Positions 43,895-52,699 are shown, numbered from the stretch's first letter. The stretch: 64,000 nucleotides of DNA from Niastella yeongjuensis (GCF_900110245.1 NZ_FOCZ01000001.1:248001-312000); one strand, 5' to 3'. Numbers and translations are program-made. Notes: a model not told the origin generated them from the sequence alone.

Positions 43895-44113
43895 TTATTT
43901 TTTATCGGCTGTTATGCCTTGTTCACGTAATATGGAGATCTGTTCGCCTGCCCATCCCCAGTTGTCTGTATCTACTTCTTCAATGGCGATGTGTGTTAAT
44001 TGTGGATCTTTGTTCAGTACTTCTGAGATCACATTTGTTACACCTTTTATCAGTTCTCTCTTTTGTTCACGGGTCACGCCTTCACGGGTAACTAATATCT
44101 TTACGAATGGCAT
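43895..44113 (-). CDS. Tautomerase (4-oxalocrotonate tautomerase family)
   Basis: The 72-residue protein has Pro2, which becomes the N-terminal catalytic base after Met removal (MPFVKILVTREGVTREQKREL), and the VTNVISEVLNKDPQLTHIAIEEVDTDNWGWAG continuation of the 4-OT/cis-CaaD superfamily. It is co-transcribed with the SDR genes, suggesting enol or unsaturated keto-acid handling. Confidence 0.87.
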   Translation of the reverse strand: MPFVKILVTREGVTREQKRELIKGVTNVISEVLNKDPQLTHIAIEEVDTDNWGWAGEQISILREQGITADKK

Positions 44114-44141
44114 ATAGGTAAGTTTAGGGCAAAAGCCGCTG

Positions 44142-44660
44142 TTAAGCAGCTTTTGCAGTGATGTTTACATTTAAATCGAAGTCATTGTAGATAAGGGTGT
44201 CGCCCAGGTTGGTAAAGAAGTTTCCTGAACGGAATTTGATACCATATTTGGTACGGTCAACCACTATTTTACCAGTAGCAGTAAGGGTATCGCCTGCGAT
44301 GCTCACGTTTGCATCGAAGCTAATCGGATGGGTGATGCCTTTAATGGTCAGGTTTCCGCTAACCTGGTTGTTATTTACCGTTGTGATCTCGAAGTTTGCT
44401 TCGGGGTACTGATCGATAGAGAAGAAATCATCTGAAGCCAGGTGACCATAAAATTGAGCGTTGGTAGCGGGGTCGGTTACATCCAGGATCTTGATGGATG
44501 CGGTGTCGATTACAAATTTACCACCTGTTAATTTACCTTCACTTACTGAAAGGTTACCATTTTTAACGCCGATTGTTCCCCAATGTGCGCCGGTTACTTT
44601 TCTACCTGTCCAGTCAATGTTGCTTTGTGCAATTGCGATCTCGAAATTTTGATTTTTCAT
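44142..44660 (-). CDS. YceI family lipid-binding protein, no signal peptide
   Basis: The lipocalin-like YceI fold binds long hydrophobic molecules such as polyprenoids. From the start at 44660 (MKNQNFEIAIAQSNIDWTGRKVTG) it has 172 residues, with YPEANFEITTV, NLTIKGITHPISFDANV and DRTKYGIKFRSGNFF. Most family members are exported; this one lacks a signal peptide, while a longer in-frame start (44696) adds no signal either. First gene of the minus-strand cluster, preceded by an inverted repeat and two CRP-like boxes. Confidence 0.87.
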   Translation of the reverse strand: MKNQNFEIAIAQSNIDWTGRKVTGAHWGTIGVKNGNLSVSEGKLTGGKFVIDTASIKILDVTDPATNAQFYGHLASDDFFSIDQYPEANFEITTVNNNQVSGNLTIKGITHPISFDANVSIAGDTLTATGKIVVDRTKYGIKFRSGNFFTNLGDTLIYNDFDLNVNITAKAA

Positions 44661-44661
44661 T

Positions 44662-44690
44662 CTTTGTGTGTTTTTAATTACCACACAAAG
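44662..44690. promoter_or_regulatory. 9-bp inverted repeat at the yceI start
   Basis: CTTTGTGTG / CACACAAAG with an 11-base AT-rich spacer, ending one base before the yceI ATG on the minus strand. It could be a repressor operator or a leader hairpin covering the ribosome site. Confidence 0.5.
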
Positions 44691-44715
44691 GTGCAACAGA
44701 TTAACGGCGGGATTG

Positions 44716-44731
44716 CGTGAGGTAGATCACA
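44716..44731 (-). promoter_or_regulatory. CRP-like box 1
   Basis: CGTGA-GGTAGA-TCACA, one base off the TGTGA-N6-TCACA consensus. Lies 56 bases upstream of the yceI start codon, 37 bases from box 2 (centre to centre). Confidence 0.6.
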
Positions 44732-44752
44732 TTTGAATGAGAACCAGTGATT

Positions 44753-44768
44753 TGTGATGTAGATCACA
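44753..44768 (-). promoter_or_regulatory. CRP-like box 2
   Basis: TGTGA-TGTAGA-TCACA, an exact match to the E. coli CRP consensus. It lies just after the Crp/Fnr gene and upstream of yceI. The regulator's recognition helix (SRETLSR) keeps the Arg-Glu-Arg that contact this sequence in CRP. Confidence 0.65.
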
Positions 44769-44774
44769 TTTTCA

Positions 44775-45344
44775 TCAATGATGCAGGCGGCTGAGCGTTT
44801 CCCTTGAAACACCAAGGTAGGCCGCTATCAATTGTTTGGGAACGATCTGGTAAAGTTCAGGATATTGTGCCATCAGCTCTTCATAGCGGTGTTTCACGTC
44901 GTTGTTCATCATGCTCAATAATCTTTTCTGCGAAGCCACATAGCCCTTATTCGTTCGCCAGCGAAAGAAATGCTCCGCCTGGTGGATCTCTTTGCACAAC
45001 GCTTCCCGATTTTCGTTTGACAGGCTAAGCACTTCTGCATCGGTAATACAATCCACGCTGATGGTCGCCTTGGCGCCCGTATAGAGGGCATTAAAATCCG
45101 AGGTCCACCAGGTAGGCATTGCAAACTGGAGAATGAACATTTTCAGGTCATCATTTATATAGAAGGATTTAAGACAGCCGCTGAGTACGAAATATTCGCG
45201 GTCGACCCTGTCACCTGCGGCAATAATGGTTTGCCCTTTTTTAAAGGACCTTAACTCAAACCGGTTGAAGAAATTCTCAAATTCTTCCTCGGTAAGCGTG
45301 GCAATCTTGGCTACATGTTCTTTCAGGATCTGTTTTGGTTGCAT
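44775..45344 (-). CDS. Crp/Fnr family transcriptional regulator
   Basis: The 189 residues have a cyclic-nucleotide-binding-type beta roll (about 20-115, FELRSFKKGQTIIAAGDRVDREYFVLSGCLKSFYI) and a C-terminal winged HTH (VPKQLIAAYLGVSRETLSRLHH). There is no FNR Cys cluster, and the cAMP-contact Arg/Ser motif is not evident, so the ligand is unknown. The HTH ends almost at the C-terminus. It is upstream of and parallel to yceI; the two CRP-type boxes lie between them, so it likely controls that operon. Confidence 0.88.
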   Translation of the reverse strand: MQPKQILKEHVAKIATLTEEEFENFFNRFELRSFKKGQTIIAAGDRVDREYFVLSGCLKSFYINDDLKMFILQFAMPTWWTSDFNALYTGAKATISVDCITDAEVLSLSNENREALCKEIHQAEHFFRWRTNKGYVASQKRLLSMMNNDVKHRYEELMAQYPELYQIVPKQLIAAYLGVSRETLSRLHH

Positions 45345-45500
45345 AGCGTATTAATTAGAGCGGCCTGGACAGCAAATGTAGTTAATCTTAGAAATTTGTA
45401 ACTCTTGCTGTAATCCTTGTACGTTCCAGGGATCGTTCATAAGCCATCTTTGTGTAACAAAACAAAGAAAATAAATCAAAAACATTTAAAACAACAACTT

Positions 45501-46253
45501 ATGAACTCCTTAAAAAACAAAGTAGCGTTAATTACCGGATCAGCAAGAGGATTGGGTAAAGCCATTGCAGAACGTTATGCTGCCCTGGGCGCCGACATCG
45601 TAATCAACTATTCCCGCGATAAAGCTTCTGCTGAAGAGGTAGTGAACAATATCACAGCCATGGGCGCCCGCGTTATCGCCGTTCAGGCCGATGTAAGCAA
45701 AGTAGCCGATATCAAACGTCTTTTCGAGGAAGCTAAAAAAGCATTTGGCAAGATCGACATCGTAGTGGCCAATGCCGGTATTGAAATGGTTGAAACACCG
45801 GTTACTGAATTTACCGAAGAACAATTCGACCGCCTGTTCTCTATCAATTCTAAAGGTGCTTATTTCACTATGCAACAGGCAGCGCTGACTGTAGAAAACA
45901 ACGGCCGCATCATATACATCGCATCCAGTACCACCGCCTTTCCTATTCCTGGTATGGCCATTTATGGTGGCAGCAAAACCGTTCCCCGCTACCTGGTTGA
46001 TGTATTGTCAAAGGAAATTGGCCATAGGGGTGTAACGGTTAATACCATCATTCCTTTTGCCGTAGACCACTCCGGGATCTTTGCTGATCCTAACAGCTAT
46101 CCTGAACTGAGAAAATCATTAATCGACAGCTGTCCCATGCATCGCCTGGCTGAAGTGGAAGACGTGGCCAATATTGCCGAGTTCTTCGCCAGTGATTTGT
46201 CTTCTTTTGTAAACGGTCAACACCTGCTGGTTAATGGTGGTGCTACTCAATAA
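45501..46253 (+). CDS. SDR family oxidoreductase
   Basis: The 250-residue classical SDR starts MNSLKNKVALITGSARGLGKAIAERYAALGAD. It has DVSKVADIKRL, VVANAGIEMVE, ASSTTAFPIPGMAIYGGSKT (Ser, Tyr and Lys present) and FVNGQHLLVNGG. The start at 45501 is chosen over an open frame from 45417 because the SDR fold begins there. Divergent from the Crp/Fnr gene, so possibly under the same control; substrate unknown. Confidence 0.88.
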   Translation: MNSLKNKVALITGSARGLGKAIAERYAALGADIVINYSRDKASAEEVVNNITAMGARVIAVQADVSKVADIKRLFEEAKKAFGKIDIVVANAGIEMVETPVTEFTEEQFDRLFSINSKGAYFTMQQAALTVENNGRIIYIASSTTAFPIPGMAIYGGSKTVPRYLVDVLSKEIGHRGVTVNTIIPFAVDHSGIFADPNSYPELRKSLIDSCPMHRLAEVEDVANIAEFFASDLSSFVNGQHLLVNGGATQ

Positions 46254-46291
46254 CCCCCGGCCCTTAAAAGGGGCTTAATAACTATAAATAG

Positions 46292-46326
46292 AAATGCTCA
46301 CCCCGCCTTTTGCGGAGTGAGCATTT
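46292..46326. terminator. Bidirectional terminator between SDR and GH3
   Basis: AAATGCTCAC..CCGC / GCGG..GTGAGCATTT long stem between two convergent genes, 39 bases after the SDR stop and 13 bases after the GH3 stop. Confidence 0.75.
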
Positions 46327-46338
46327 CGGGCGTTGTGC

Positions 46339-48966
46339 CTATTTTATGGTAAGTTCTTTTTTTATCACATTCCCGCTTGTTGTATTCGGTTCATCGGGCT
46401 GGCTACTGCCCACACTTATTTGCACCTTACCAACCAGGGGATTTCGCTGGCCGCTGGCGTCTACATAGGAAAGATCATCGGGTTGTAAAACAAAACTAAT
46501 TACTTTACTCTCCGCAGGGCGCAGGGTTATCCGTTGATATCCTTTTAATGTTTTGAGGGAGGTTTGAATAGTAGTATTCTGATTTACTACGTATAACTGC
46601 GCTACTTCATCCCCTGCCAGTTTACCGGTGTTGGTAACCCGTACCGTAACCTTAACGGTTTTTCCTTTTTGAACGGCAGCAGGTATGGTTAATTGATCGT
46701 AGCGGAATGTTGTATAACTAAGACCATATCCAAAACCGAACAACGGCTTACCGGTAAAATACCGGTAGGTGCGGTTCTTCATAGTGTAGTCTTCAAATGA
46801 AGGCAGGTCATTGTCGCTGTTGTAAAAAGTTACCGGTAAACGGCCCGATGGATTATAATTGCCAAACAATACATCGGCCAGTGCTGTGCCTGCGGCTTGT
46901 CCGCCATACCAGCCATTTACAATGGCTGGTATATTTTCAGACTCCCAGGGCGTAGCAAGCGCGCTGCCTGTCATCATTACAAAAACAACCGGTTTACCGC
47001 TTGCCTGCAAGGCTTTCATTAATTCGGTCTGAATGGCAGGAAGTAAAATAGAAGTGCGGTCGCCCCCTTTAAATCCGGGATCGCTTACTTTCATTTCCTC
47101 CCCTTCCAATTGTGGAGAAATGCCACCAGCGAAAATGAAAGCATCGGCATCACCGTATTTTTTTACCAGCGCATTAAAATCCGTTACAGCCGGATGACCT
47201 GTATGCATTTTTATAGTAGCCTTGCCTTCGCCCTGCCAGTATTCCAATACCAGGTTATATACTGAATCCTTTTGCGTTGTCAGCGTGTAAGACGCAATGT
47301 CTCTTGGTTTTCTGTTCCAGCTATTGAGGACCGTTTTTCCATTTACAGTGAAACGGTATCCGTCATCGGCTTCCACTTCAAAAGTAATAGCACCATCTGT
47401 GGTTGCTTTGTAGTTGGTTATATAACGGGCAGAAAAATCATTGGCCCGAAGATTCCCTACGGCATTTTCTCCTTCCTGCCAGTCATGCTCCACGTGTTGT
47501 TCAAAAACAGTGGCCACTGGTTCTCCATTCAACTCCCGGTTGTTGTAATATATGGCCTTTATACCAGGCTTGCCATCTATAGAACAGGTGCCGCTGATGT
47601 CATCGTATTCCAGCACATTATTATTGGTATAGTTAACTGCCTTTTCATAAACCACCTGCGTAGTTGCACCGGTTTTCTCTTTTATTCCCTGAAATAAGGT
47701 GGTTAATTTAGAAGGCGTGCCACTGTAATTACCCAATGGTGCAATTACATTGATGGCATTAGGCCCTAACACTACAATTTTCTTCAACCCTTTCTTCAAG
47801 GGCAATGTATTGTTTGCATTTTTCAGTAATACAATGGATTCGTGCGCCATTAATAAGGCGTGGTTTCCATGTGCTACGGACTCCAGTTCAGTAGCAGGTG
47901 TTTGGGCATATTTCACCATCGATGGCGGATCGAACATACCCAGGCGGAAGCGGATCATAAATAACCGCTTTACCGATACATCAATTTGTTTTTCGGTGAT
48001 CTTATTTTCTTTCACTGCCTGCACCAATGCCTTGTATGCTTCATTTCCGCAATCGATATCTGTTCCATGAAATACGGCATCGGCCGATGCGGCTGCCGCA
48101 TCCGGATGTGTTTTATGATTTCTATAAAAATCATCGATAGCGCCACAGTCTGACGTTACATAGCCTTTAAAACTCCACTGGTTACGTAAGATGTCTGTCA
48201 TTAAAACATCGCTGGCACAACAGGGCTGTTTTCTAAAAGCGTTATAGGCGCACATAACGCCGGCTACTTTTGAGACGGTCACCAGTTTTTTAAATGCCGG
48301 CAGATAAGTATCCCACATATCGTACGGGCTTACGTCCACATCAAATACATGTCGTGATGGCTCAGGCCCGCTGTGCACAGCATAGTGTTTGGCGCAGGCT
48401 GCAGCTTTCAGGTATTTGGGGTCATTGCCCTGCAAGCCTCGCACAAATGCATCGGCCAGGGTGGCAGTGAGGTAAGGATCTTCCCCATAGGTTTCCTGTC
48501 CGCGGCCCCAGCGGGGGTCACGGAAAATATTTATGTTGGGCGTCCAGTAGGTAAGTCCCAGGTAACGGTCTTTTGTTTTGCCCGCCGCTATGGCTTTGTT
48601 ATGAATCACGCGGCCTTCCACGGCTGAGTAATCGGCCATTTTATAAAGCGCCGCTGTATCCCAGGTGGCGGCCATGGCAATAGCCTGCGGATAAACAGTG
48701 ACGTTGTACGGCGTTCTTGCCACGCCGTGCAATGTTTCATTCCACCAGTCGTACGCCGGAATGCCGAGCCTGGGTATAGCTGGCGCGGCGTTGAGCATTT
48801 GTGCCACTTTTTCTTCCAGCGTCATGCGGCTTACGAGGTCGTTGACCCGTTCTTCGAAAGTAAGGTGATAATCCTGATAAGTAGGTTTACTGTTTTGCGC
48901 CTGCCCATGTATAACCAGCAGCAAGCAGCCCAGTAATGGATAAAGAAGAGCGCGTGTAATTTTCAT
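46339..48966 (-). CDS. Glycoside hydrolase family 3 with PA14 insert
   Basis: Exo-acting beta-glycosidase (beta-glucosidase or beta-xylosidase type). From ATG 48966 it has 875 residues. A signal peptide (to about GQA) precedes the GH3 barrel with RLGIPAYDWWNETLHGVA, DPRWGRGQETYGEDPYL and AKHYAVHSGPEPSRH. The nucleophile is Asp273 in YVTSDCGAIDD. The second GH3 domain carries a PA14-like insert (KPGIKAIYYNNRELNGEPV...YRFTVNGKTVL), and a Fn3-like end follows (VKVTVRVTNTGKLAGDEVAQLYV). The NETLHG and CGAI motifs are nearer to xylosidase-like GH3. Confidence 0.92.
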   Translation of the reverse strand: MKITRALLYPLLGCLLLVIHGQAQNSKPTYQDYHLTFEERVNDLVSRMTLEEKVAQMLNAAPAIPRLGIPAYDWWNETLHGVARTPYNVTVYPQAIAMAATWDTAALYKMADYSAVEGRVIHNKAIAAGKTKDRYLGLTYWTPNINIFRDPRWGRGQETYGEDPYLTATLADAFVRGLQGNDPKYLKAAACAKHYAVHSGPEPSRHVFDVDVSPYDMWDTYLPAFKKLVTVSKVAGVMCAYNAFRKQPCCASDVLMTDILRNQWSFKGYVTSDCGAIDDFYRNHKTHPDAAAASADAVFHGTDIDCGNEAYKALVQAVKENKITEKQIDVSVKRLFMIRFRLGMFDPPSMVKYAQTPATELESVAHGNHALLMAHESIVLLKNANNTLPLKKGLKKIVVLGPNAINVIAPLGNYSGTPSKLTTLFQGIKEKTGATTQVVYEKAVNYTNNNVLEYDDISGTCSIDGKPGIKAIYYNNRELNGEPVATVFEQHVEHDWQEGENAVGNLRANDFSARYITNYKATTDGAITFEVEADDGYRFTVNGKTVLNSWNRKPRDIASYTLTTQKDSVYNLVLEYWQGEGKATIKMHTGHPAVTDFNALVKKYGDADAFIFAGGISPQLEGEEMKVSDPGFKGGDRTSILLPAIQTELMKALQASGKPVVFVMMTGSALATPWESENIPAIVNGWYGGQAAGTALADVLFGNYNPSGRLPVTFYNSDNDLPSFEDYTMKNRTYRYFTGKPLFGFGYGLSYTTFRYDQLTIPAAVQKGKTVKVTVRVTNTGKLAGDEVAQLYVVNQNTTIQTSLKTLKGYQRITLRPAESKVISFVLQPDDLSYVDASGQRNPLVGKVQISVGSSQPDEPNTTSGNVIKKELTIK

Positions 48967-49141
48967 ATGCAAGTTGCCTTTTTGGCCTCCTCAAAATACG
49001 GCATTATGCAGTTAACTAATCAGTAGAAAAGGTATAAAAATGTTCTGTATATGTTGCTGATCTATCCCTCATACAGATTTAATCACCCATATAACAACCT
49101 GTTTTTCAGCAGATCTGAAAATTCTTTTTGGAATACTTGTT

Positions 49142-49159
49142 TGCCTAAAAGTTTAGGCA
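49142..49159. promoter_or_regulatory. BlaI-type operator 1
   Basis: TGCCTAAA-AG-TTTAGGCA, perfect 8-bp arms, 35 bases before the blaI-like start. Confidence 0.8.
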
Positions 49160-49164
49160 TAATA

Positions 49165-49184
49165 TTGCCTAAGAATTTAGGCAA
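49165..49184. promoter_or_regulatory. BlaI-type operator 2
   Basis: TTGCCTAA-GAAT-TTAGGCAA, perfect 8-bp arms, same half-site as operator 1. It ends 10 bases before the start codon, so binding would block transcription of the pair. Confidence 0.8.
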
Positions 49185-49194
49185 AACAACTATC

Positions 49195-49560
49195 ATGAAG
49201 AAACTCACTGCTGCTGAAGAGCAGATCATGCAAACACTTTGGAGTTTGGGCGAGGGTGGTTTTATGAAAGATATTCTCGAACACCTCGCCGATACCAAAC
49301 CGCATTATAATACCGTGGGTACTTTGCTGAAGATCCTGGTGGAGAAACATTTCGTAGGTGTAAAAAATCCCAATCGCAATAACTTCTATTATCCACTGGT
49401 CTCTAAAGAAGCATATTCTGCCAGCGGCATAAAAGCACTTACTGAAAATTACTTCCAGGGTTCGTATACCAATGTGGTTTCGTTCCTGGTTGATAAAAAG
49501 GAAATGTCGATCGAAGACCTGGAATTTTTATTAGCTCAGCTTAAAAAGAAAGGCAAATGA
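49195..49560 (+). CDS. BlaI/MecI/CopY family repressor
   Basis: 121-residue winged-helix repressor: MKKLTAAEEQIMQTLWSLGE, LADTKPHYNTVGTLLKILVEKHFVG (recognition helix region) and a C-terminal dimerisation helix (VDKKEMSIEDLEFLLAQLKKKGK). The in-frame extension back to 49051 runs through the operators and is rejected. It overlaps the downstream M56 gene as ATGA. Its M56 partner is expected to trigger its cleavage on an envelope signal. Confidence 0.92.
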   Translation: MKKLTAAEEQIMQTLWSLGEGGFMKDILEHLADTKPHYNTVGTLLKILVEKHFVGVKNPNRNNFYYPLVSKEAYSASGIKALTENYFQGSYTNVVSFLVDKKEMSIEDLEFLLAQLKKKGK

Positions 49561-50744
49561 ATAGTCAAGCGATGTTGCTTTATGTACTGAAATCGATCTT
49601 TATTTCCGGATTGTTTCTGGGTTATTACCGGATTGCATTGCGCAATAAAAGCTTTCATTCCTACAATCGGTTTTACCTGTTGCTCAGCACGGCAGCCAGT
49701 TTCATTATCCCGCTTTTTAATTTCAACTGGTTTACTATCGATAAACAGAACATTCCGGTGTCGCCGGATACGTTCCAATATCTTATCCAACCTATTACGC
49801 CTGCCAATGCACACTTCATTTCCTGGCAGACCGTTGTTTTGTATTCCATTACTGCCATCAGCCTGTTCCTGCTGCTGGTGCTTGCCTTCAATGTTTTTAA
49901 GGTTTACCAATTAAAAAGAAGATCAGCCGTAGTGGAAATGGAAGGGGTTCATTTTATTTATACCAACCTCGATCAGGCGCCGTTCTCTTTTTTAAATAAC
50001 CTGTTCTGGAAAGAATCGATCTCACTGGATGACGATTTTGGCCAGAAGATCTTTAAACATGAGCTCACGCATATTCACCAGAAACATACACTGGATGTGC
50101 TTTTCTGCCAGGTCATCAACTCTATTTGCTGGATGAACCCGTTTAACTGGCTTATTCAAAAAGAGCTGAAGGCCATTCATGAATTTATAGCCGATAAGGA
50201 AGCTGTTGGCAACAACAATGTGGAAGAGTTTGTGCAGTTGTTATTACGGGCGCATTACGGAAAACACTTCCTTAACCCTACACACGCATTCTATTATTCA
50301 TCTATTAAACGAAGATTGATCATGTTAACAACAACAAACAACGCACGATTTAAGTTCCTGCGTAAGGCGTTAGTGCTCCCTGTTACCATTGCAGCCGTGG
50401 TTACTTTATCTGTTTCTGCTACTGAAACAAAAGCATTCCCTGCAAAAACTTCTGAGGTAAAGAACGACACGACGCCTTCCCCGCGGGCAAACAGCAAACC
50501 AATCGGCTTTACTTTAACAGCGGATTCAAATCTTACAGCCACTAAAGAAATTAAAAAGCTGCCAGATAATATCCTGTATATTCTCAATGGAATTCCGTCA
50601 AGCGTAGAAGAAGTAAGCCAACTTAAACCCGAGCAGATTAAATCTATAAATGTATTAAAAGGCCAGTCAGCCACTAAAAAATATGGTGCGATTGCCGCCA
50701 ATGGAGCAATTGAGATTTTGCTGAAGGAACTTGCCCTGAAGTAA
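49557..50744 (+). CDS. BlaR1-like M56 metallopeptidase with plug-like C-terminus
   Basis: Membrane zinc protease that inactivates the BlaI-type repressor. The 395 residues have several N-terminal membrane helices (5-25, 38-55, 90-115). The zinc motif is His168-Glu169-Leu-Thr-His172, with FIADKEA supplying the third ligand, and a further helix lies near 275-293. The periplasmic end carries no beta-lactam sensor domain. Instead it has a short domain like a TonB-receptor plug (DNILYILNGIPSSVEEVSQL, KPEQIKSINVLKGQSATKKYG, AIAANGAIEI), seen in other Bacteroidota M56 proteins. Confidence 0.9.
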   Translation: MNSQAMLLYVLKSIFISGLFLGYYRIALRNKSFHSYNRFYLLLSTAASFIIPLFNFNWFTIDKQNIPVSPDTFQYLIQPITPANAHFISWQTVVLYSITAISLFLLLVLAFNVFKVYQLKRRSAVVEMEGVHFIYTNLDQAPFSFLNNLFWKESISLDDDFGQKIFKHELTHIHQKHTLDVLFCQVINSICWMNPFNWLIQKELKAIHEFIADKEAVGNNNVEEFVQLLLRAHYGKHFLNPTHAFYYSSIKRRLIMLTTTNNARFKFLRKALVLPVTIAAVVTLSVSATETKAFPAKTSEVKNDTTPSPRANSKPIGFTLTADSNLTATKEIKKLPDNILYILNGIPSSVEEVSQLKPEQIKSINVLKGQSATKKYGAIAANGAIEILLKELALK

Positions 50745-50764
50745 GATAATTATCTCTATAGAAT

Positions 50765-50796
50765 AAAAGGGGCCGGCGGCAACCGGACCCCTTTTT
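50765..50796. terminator. Terminator between the M56 and GH5 genes
   Basis: AAAAGGGGCCGG / CCGGACCCCTTTTT stem around CGGCAA. T run on plus and A run for minus; it ends both convergent genes. Confidence 0.7.
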
Positions 50797-50858
50797 GTTG
50801 TATACTACTGCTGAACTAACTGCTGATCCTGTGCCCGGCAGGGATACGTGTTGCTATC

Positions 50859-52610
50859 TTATTTGTCCTTAATAAATGAAATACTTTGCAGGTTGAACCC
50901 ACCTTTATTGGCTATTAATTTTAATCGGGTAACACCTGCGGGTAAATAAACATTTTTAACCCAGGTTGTTTTATTGTTCTGCTTACTATCAGCAACCGGT
51001 AATGTTAGTTTATCGACCACAGTTTTTTCATTTGCCAGCAACGACAATTGCGCACCTTCGCTTTCAACGGTTGTGTTAAATCCTATCTGGTAGCTTCCTG
51101 CTTTTTTAACCTGAATGGTATATTGTAACCATTCACCATCTTCAATACTGAAGATCCCGGGCTCTGATTCACTACTATTTATATCCACCCCATCGTTTCG
51201 ATAACTATGCCCTCTGTTTCCCTGGGTATGAACACCCGGTGTATATTGATAGCTGGCGGTATCTTTATCATAATAGGCCTGCCCCTGTTTACCCAGATCA
51301 AATTCAACAGCCGGTATTACTGTAGTACCTGCCGCAATCAGATGTTGCTTAAAAGGCAGGGTTTTGTTTGTTTGTACCTGGCGGAACATGGCATCCACCA
51401 CATCGCGATGAACAATATTATTCTGAACCTTTACATTATTCAGCAATTGCTGCAATACTTTCCAGGCAGTTGCTGAATCAGGACGTGGACCATTACCGCG
51501 CCAGTAATTCAGGATTTGTTCATATCCTTCCGGGATTTTTATTTCCAGCGGGTTACTAATGCCCATTTTTTTCAATGGCCACCATGCCCAGCCAATACCG
51601 TTTTCTTCTACCAGTCGGATACATTCAGTAAACCACGTATTCGAATTTTCGCCTGATTCACCCAGCCACAGGGGGATATTAAATTTATCCCGGAGATCGA
51701 GAAATTTTTGAATGGCGGGCTGTGTATTGAAATTGCCATACTTGTGAAAACTCAATACCAGGTTATTATCCCATGGCGGTAAAACGCCGTTATAATTATT
51801 GCCAAAACCATTGCCTTCGATAATGATAATGTGTTTTGTATCTACTTCCCGAATGGCATTGGTCATATCGATCAGTAATTGCTTTAACGGTACGTTCTTT
51901 TTTTCAGCCGTTCCGCGTTTATCCGTGCTGTCTTCAAAACCCCAGTTGGGTTCATTGATAATATCGTAGCCACCAATATACGGTTCATTGACATAGCGTT
52001 TTGCCAGCTGTTTCCATAAGGCGATCAGCTTCTGCCGGTTTGCATCGCTTTCCCACAACGATGGTTTCCCGGCATTGCGATCGCTAATATTCAAGTCGTT
52101 TCCCTGCCCACCGGGTGTAGCATGCATATCCAGTATCAGGTACATTTTATTGCTGCGACACCAACTGAGCACGCTGTCGGTGATAGCAAATCCTTTTGTG
52201 AGCCATGTTTGTTGACCGGCAGTTGGTTCCTGTTCAACCGGTAATGTAAACAGGTTATAGTGCAGGGGTAACCGAACCGAATTAAAACCCCAGGCTGCCA
52301 TTGAATCAAAATCGGCTTTGGTAGTATGCTGTGTTAACCAGGCGTCGTAAAACTGTTTTGTTTTTTCTTCTCCAACCAAACCGGTAATACTTTCTTTTAT
52401 GCGATGCTGGGTGCCGAGATTACTCACCCGAAACATATATCCTTCCTGTAATAACCAGCCGCCCAGGCCCATACTCCGCCATATTACAGGCTGTCCTTTT
52501 TCGTTGACAATTTGTTTTCCCTGTACTTTTAAAAATCCCTGTCCAAAACTGTGCGTTGTTATAACAATGAGTGCTGCTAAAAAAATGCTGTAACGAAAAC
52601 TAATAGCCAT
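50859..52610 (-). CDS. Glycoside hydrolase family 5 with C-terminal CBM
   Basis: Endo-type beta-glycanase, 583 residues. A signal peptide (1-24) precedes the GH5 barrel with KGQPVIWRSMGLGGWLLQEGYM, GFNSVRLPLHYN and DMHATPGGQGND. The acid/base is Glu220 (YDIINEPNWG) and the nucleophile Glu318 (LWLGESGENSN). From about 430 a beta-sandwich follows (VIPAVEFDLGKQGQAYYDKDT...GEWLQYTIQVKKAGSYQIGFNT), a CBM6-like carbohydrate-binding module. It lies behind the susD remnant and the propeller regulator, so it is a surviving polysaccharide-locus gene. The exact substrate (beta-glucan, mannan or xylan) is not visible. Confidence 0.9.
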   Translation of the reverse strand: MAISFRYSIFLAALIVITTHSFGQGFLKVQGKQIVNEKGQPVIWRSMGLGGWLLQEGYMFRVSNLGTQHRIKESITGLVGEEKTKQFYDAWLTQHTTKADFDSMAAWGFNSVRLPLHYNLFTLPVEQEPTAGQQTWLTKGFAITDSVLSWCRSNKMYLILDMHATPGGQGNDLNISDRNAGKPSLWESDANRQKLIALWKQLAKRYVNEPYIGGYDIINEPNWGFEDSTDKRGTAEKKNVPLKQLLIDMTNAIREVDTKHIIIIEGNGFGNNYNGVLPPWDNNLVLSFHKYGNFNTQPAIQKFLDLRDKFNIPLWLGESGENSNTWFTECIRLVEENGIGWAWWPLKKMGISNPLEIKIPEGYEQILNYWRGNGPRPDSATAWKVLQQLLNNVKVQNNIVHRDVVDAMFRQVQTNKTLPFKQHLIAAGTTVIPAVEFDLGKQGQAYYDKDTASYQYTPGVHTQGNRGHSYRNDGVDINSSESEPGIFSIEDGEWLQYTIQVKKAGSYQIGFNTTVESEGAQLSLLANEKTVVDKLTLPVADSKQNNKTTWVKNVYLPAGVTRLKLIANKGGFNLQSISFIKDK

Positions 52611-52651
52611 ACTTGGGGTTAAAAATTTTTACTGTTGAATAGGGTCCATTC

Positions 52652-52687
52652 TAAAAAAGCAAGCCGTTCCGATGCGTCGAAACGGCT
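52652..52687 (-). terminator. Terminator after the susD remnant
   Basis: AGCCGTT / AACGGCT stem; the A6 run gives a minus-strand T run. It follows the susD-like stop by about 12 bases and precedes the GH5 start. Confidence 0.55.
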
Positions 52688-52699
52688 CACCGTACCGGC

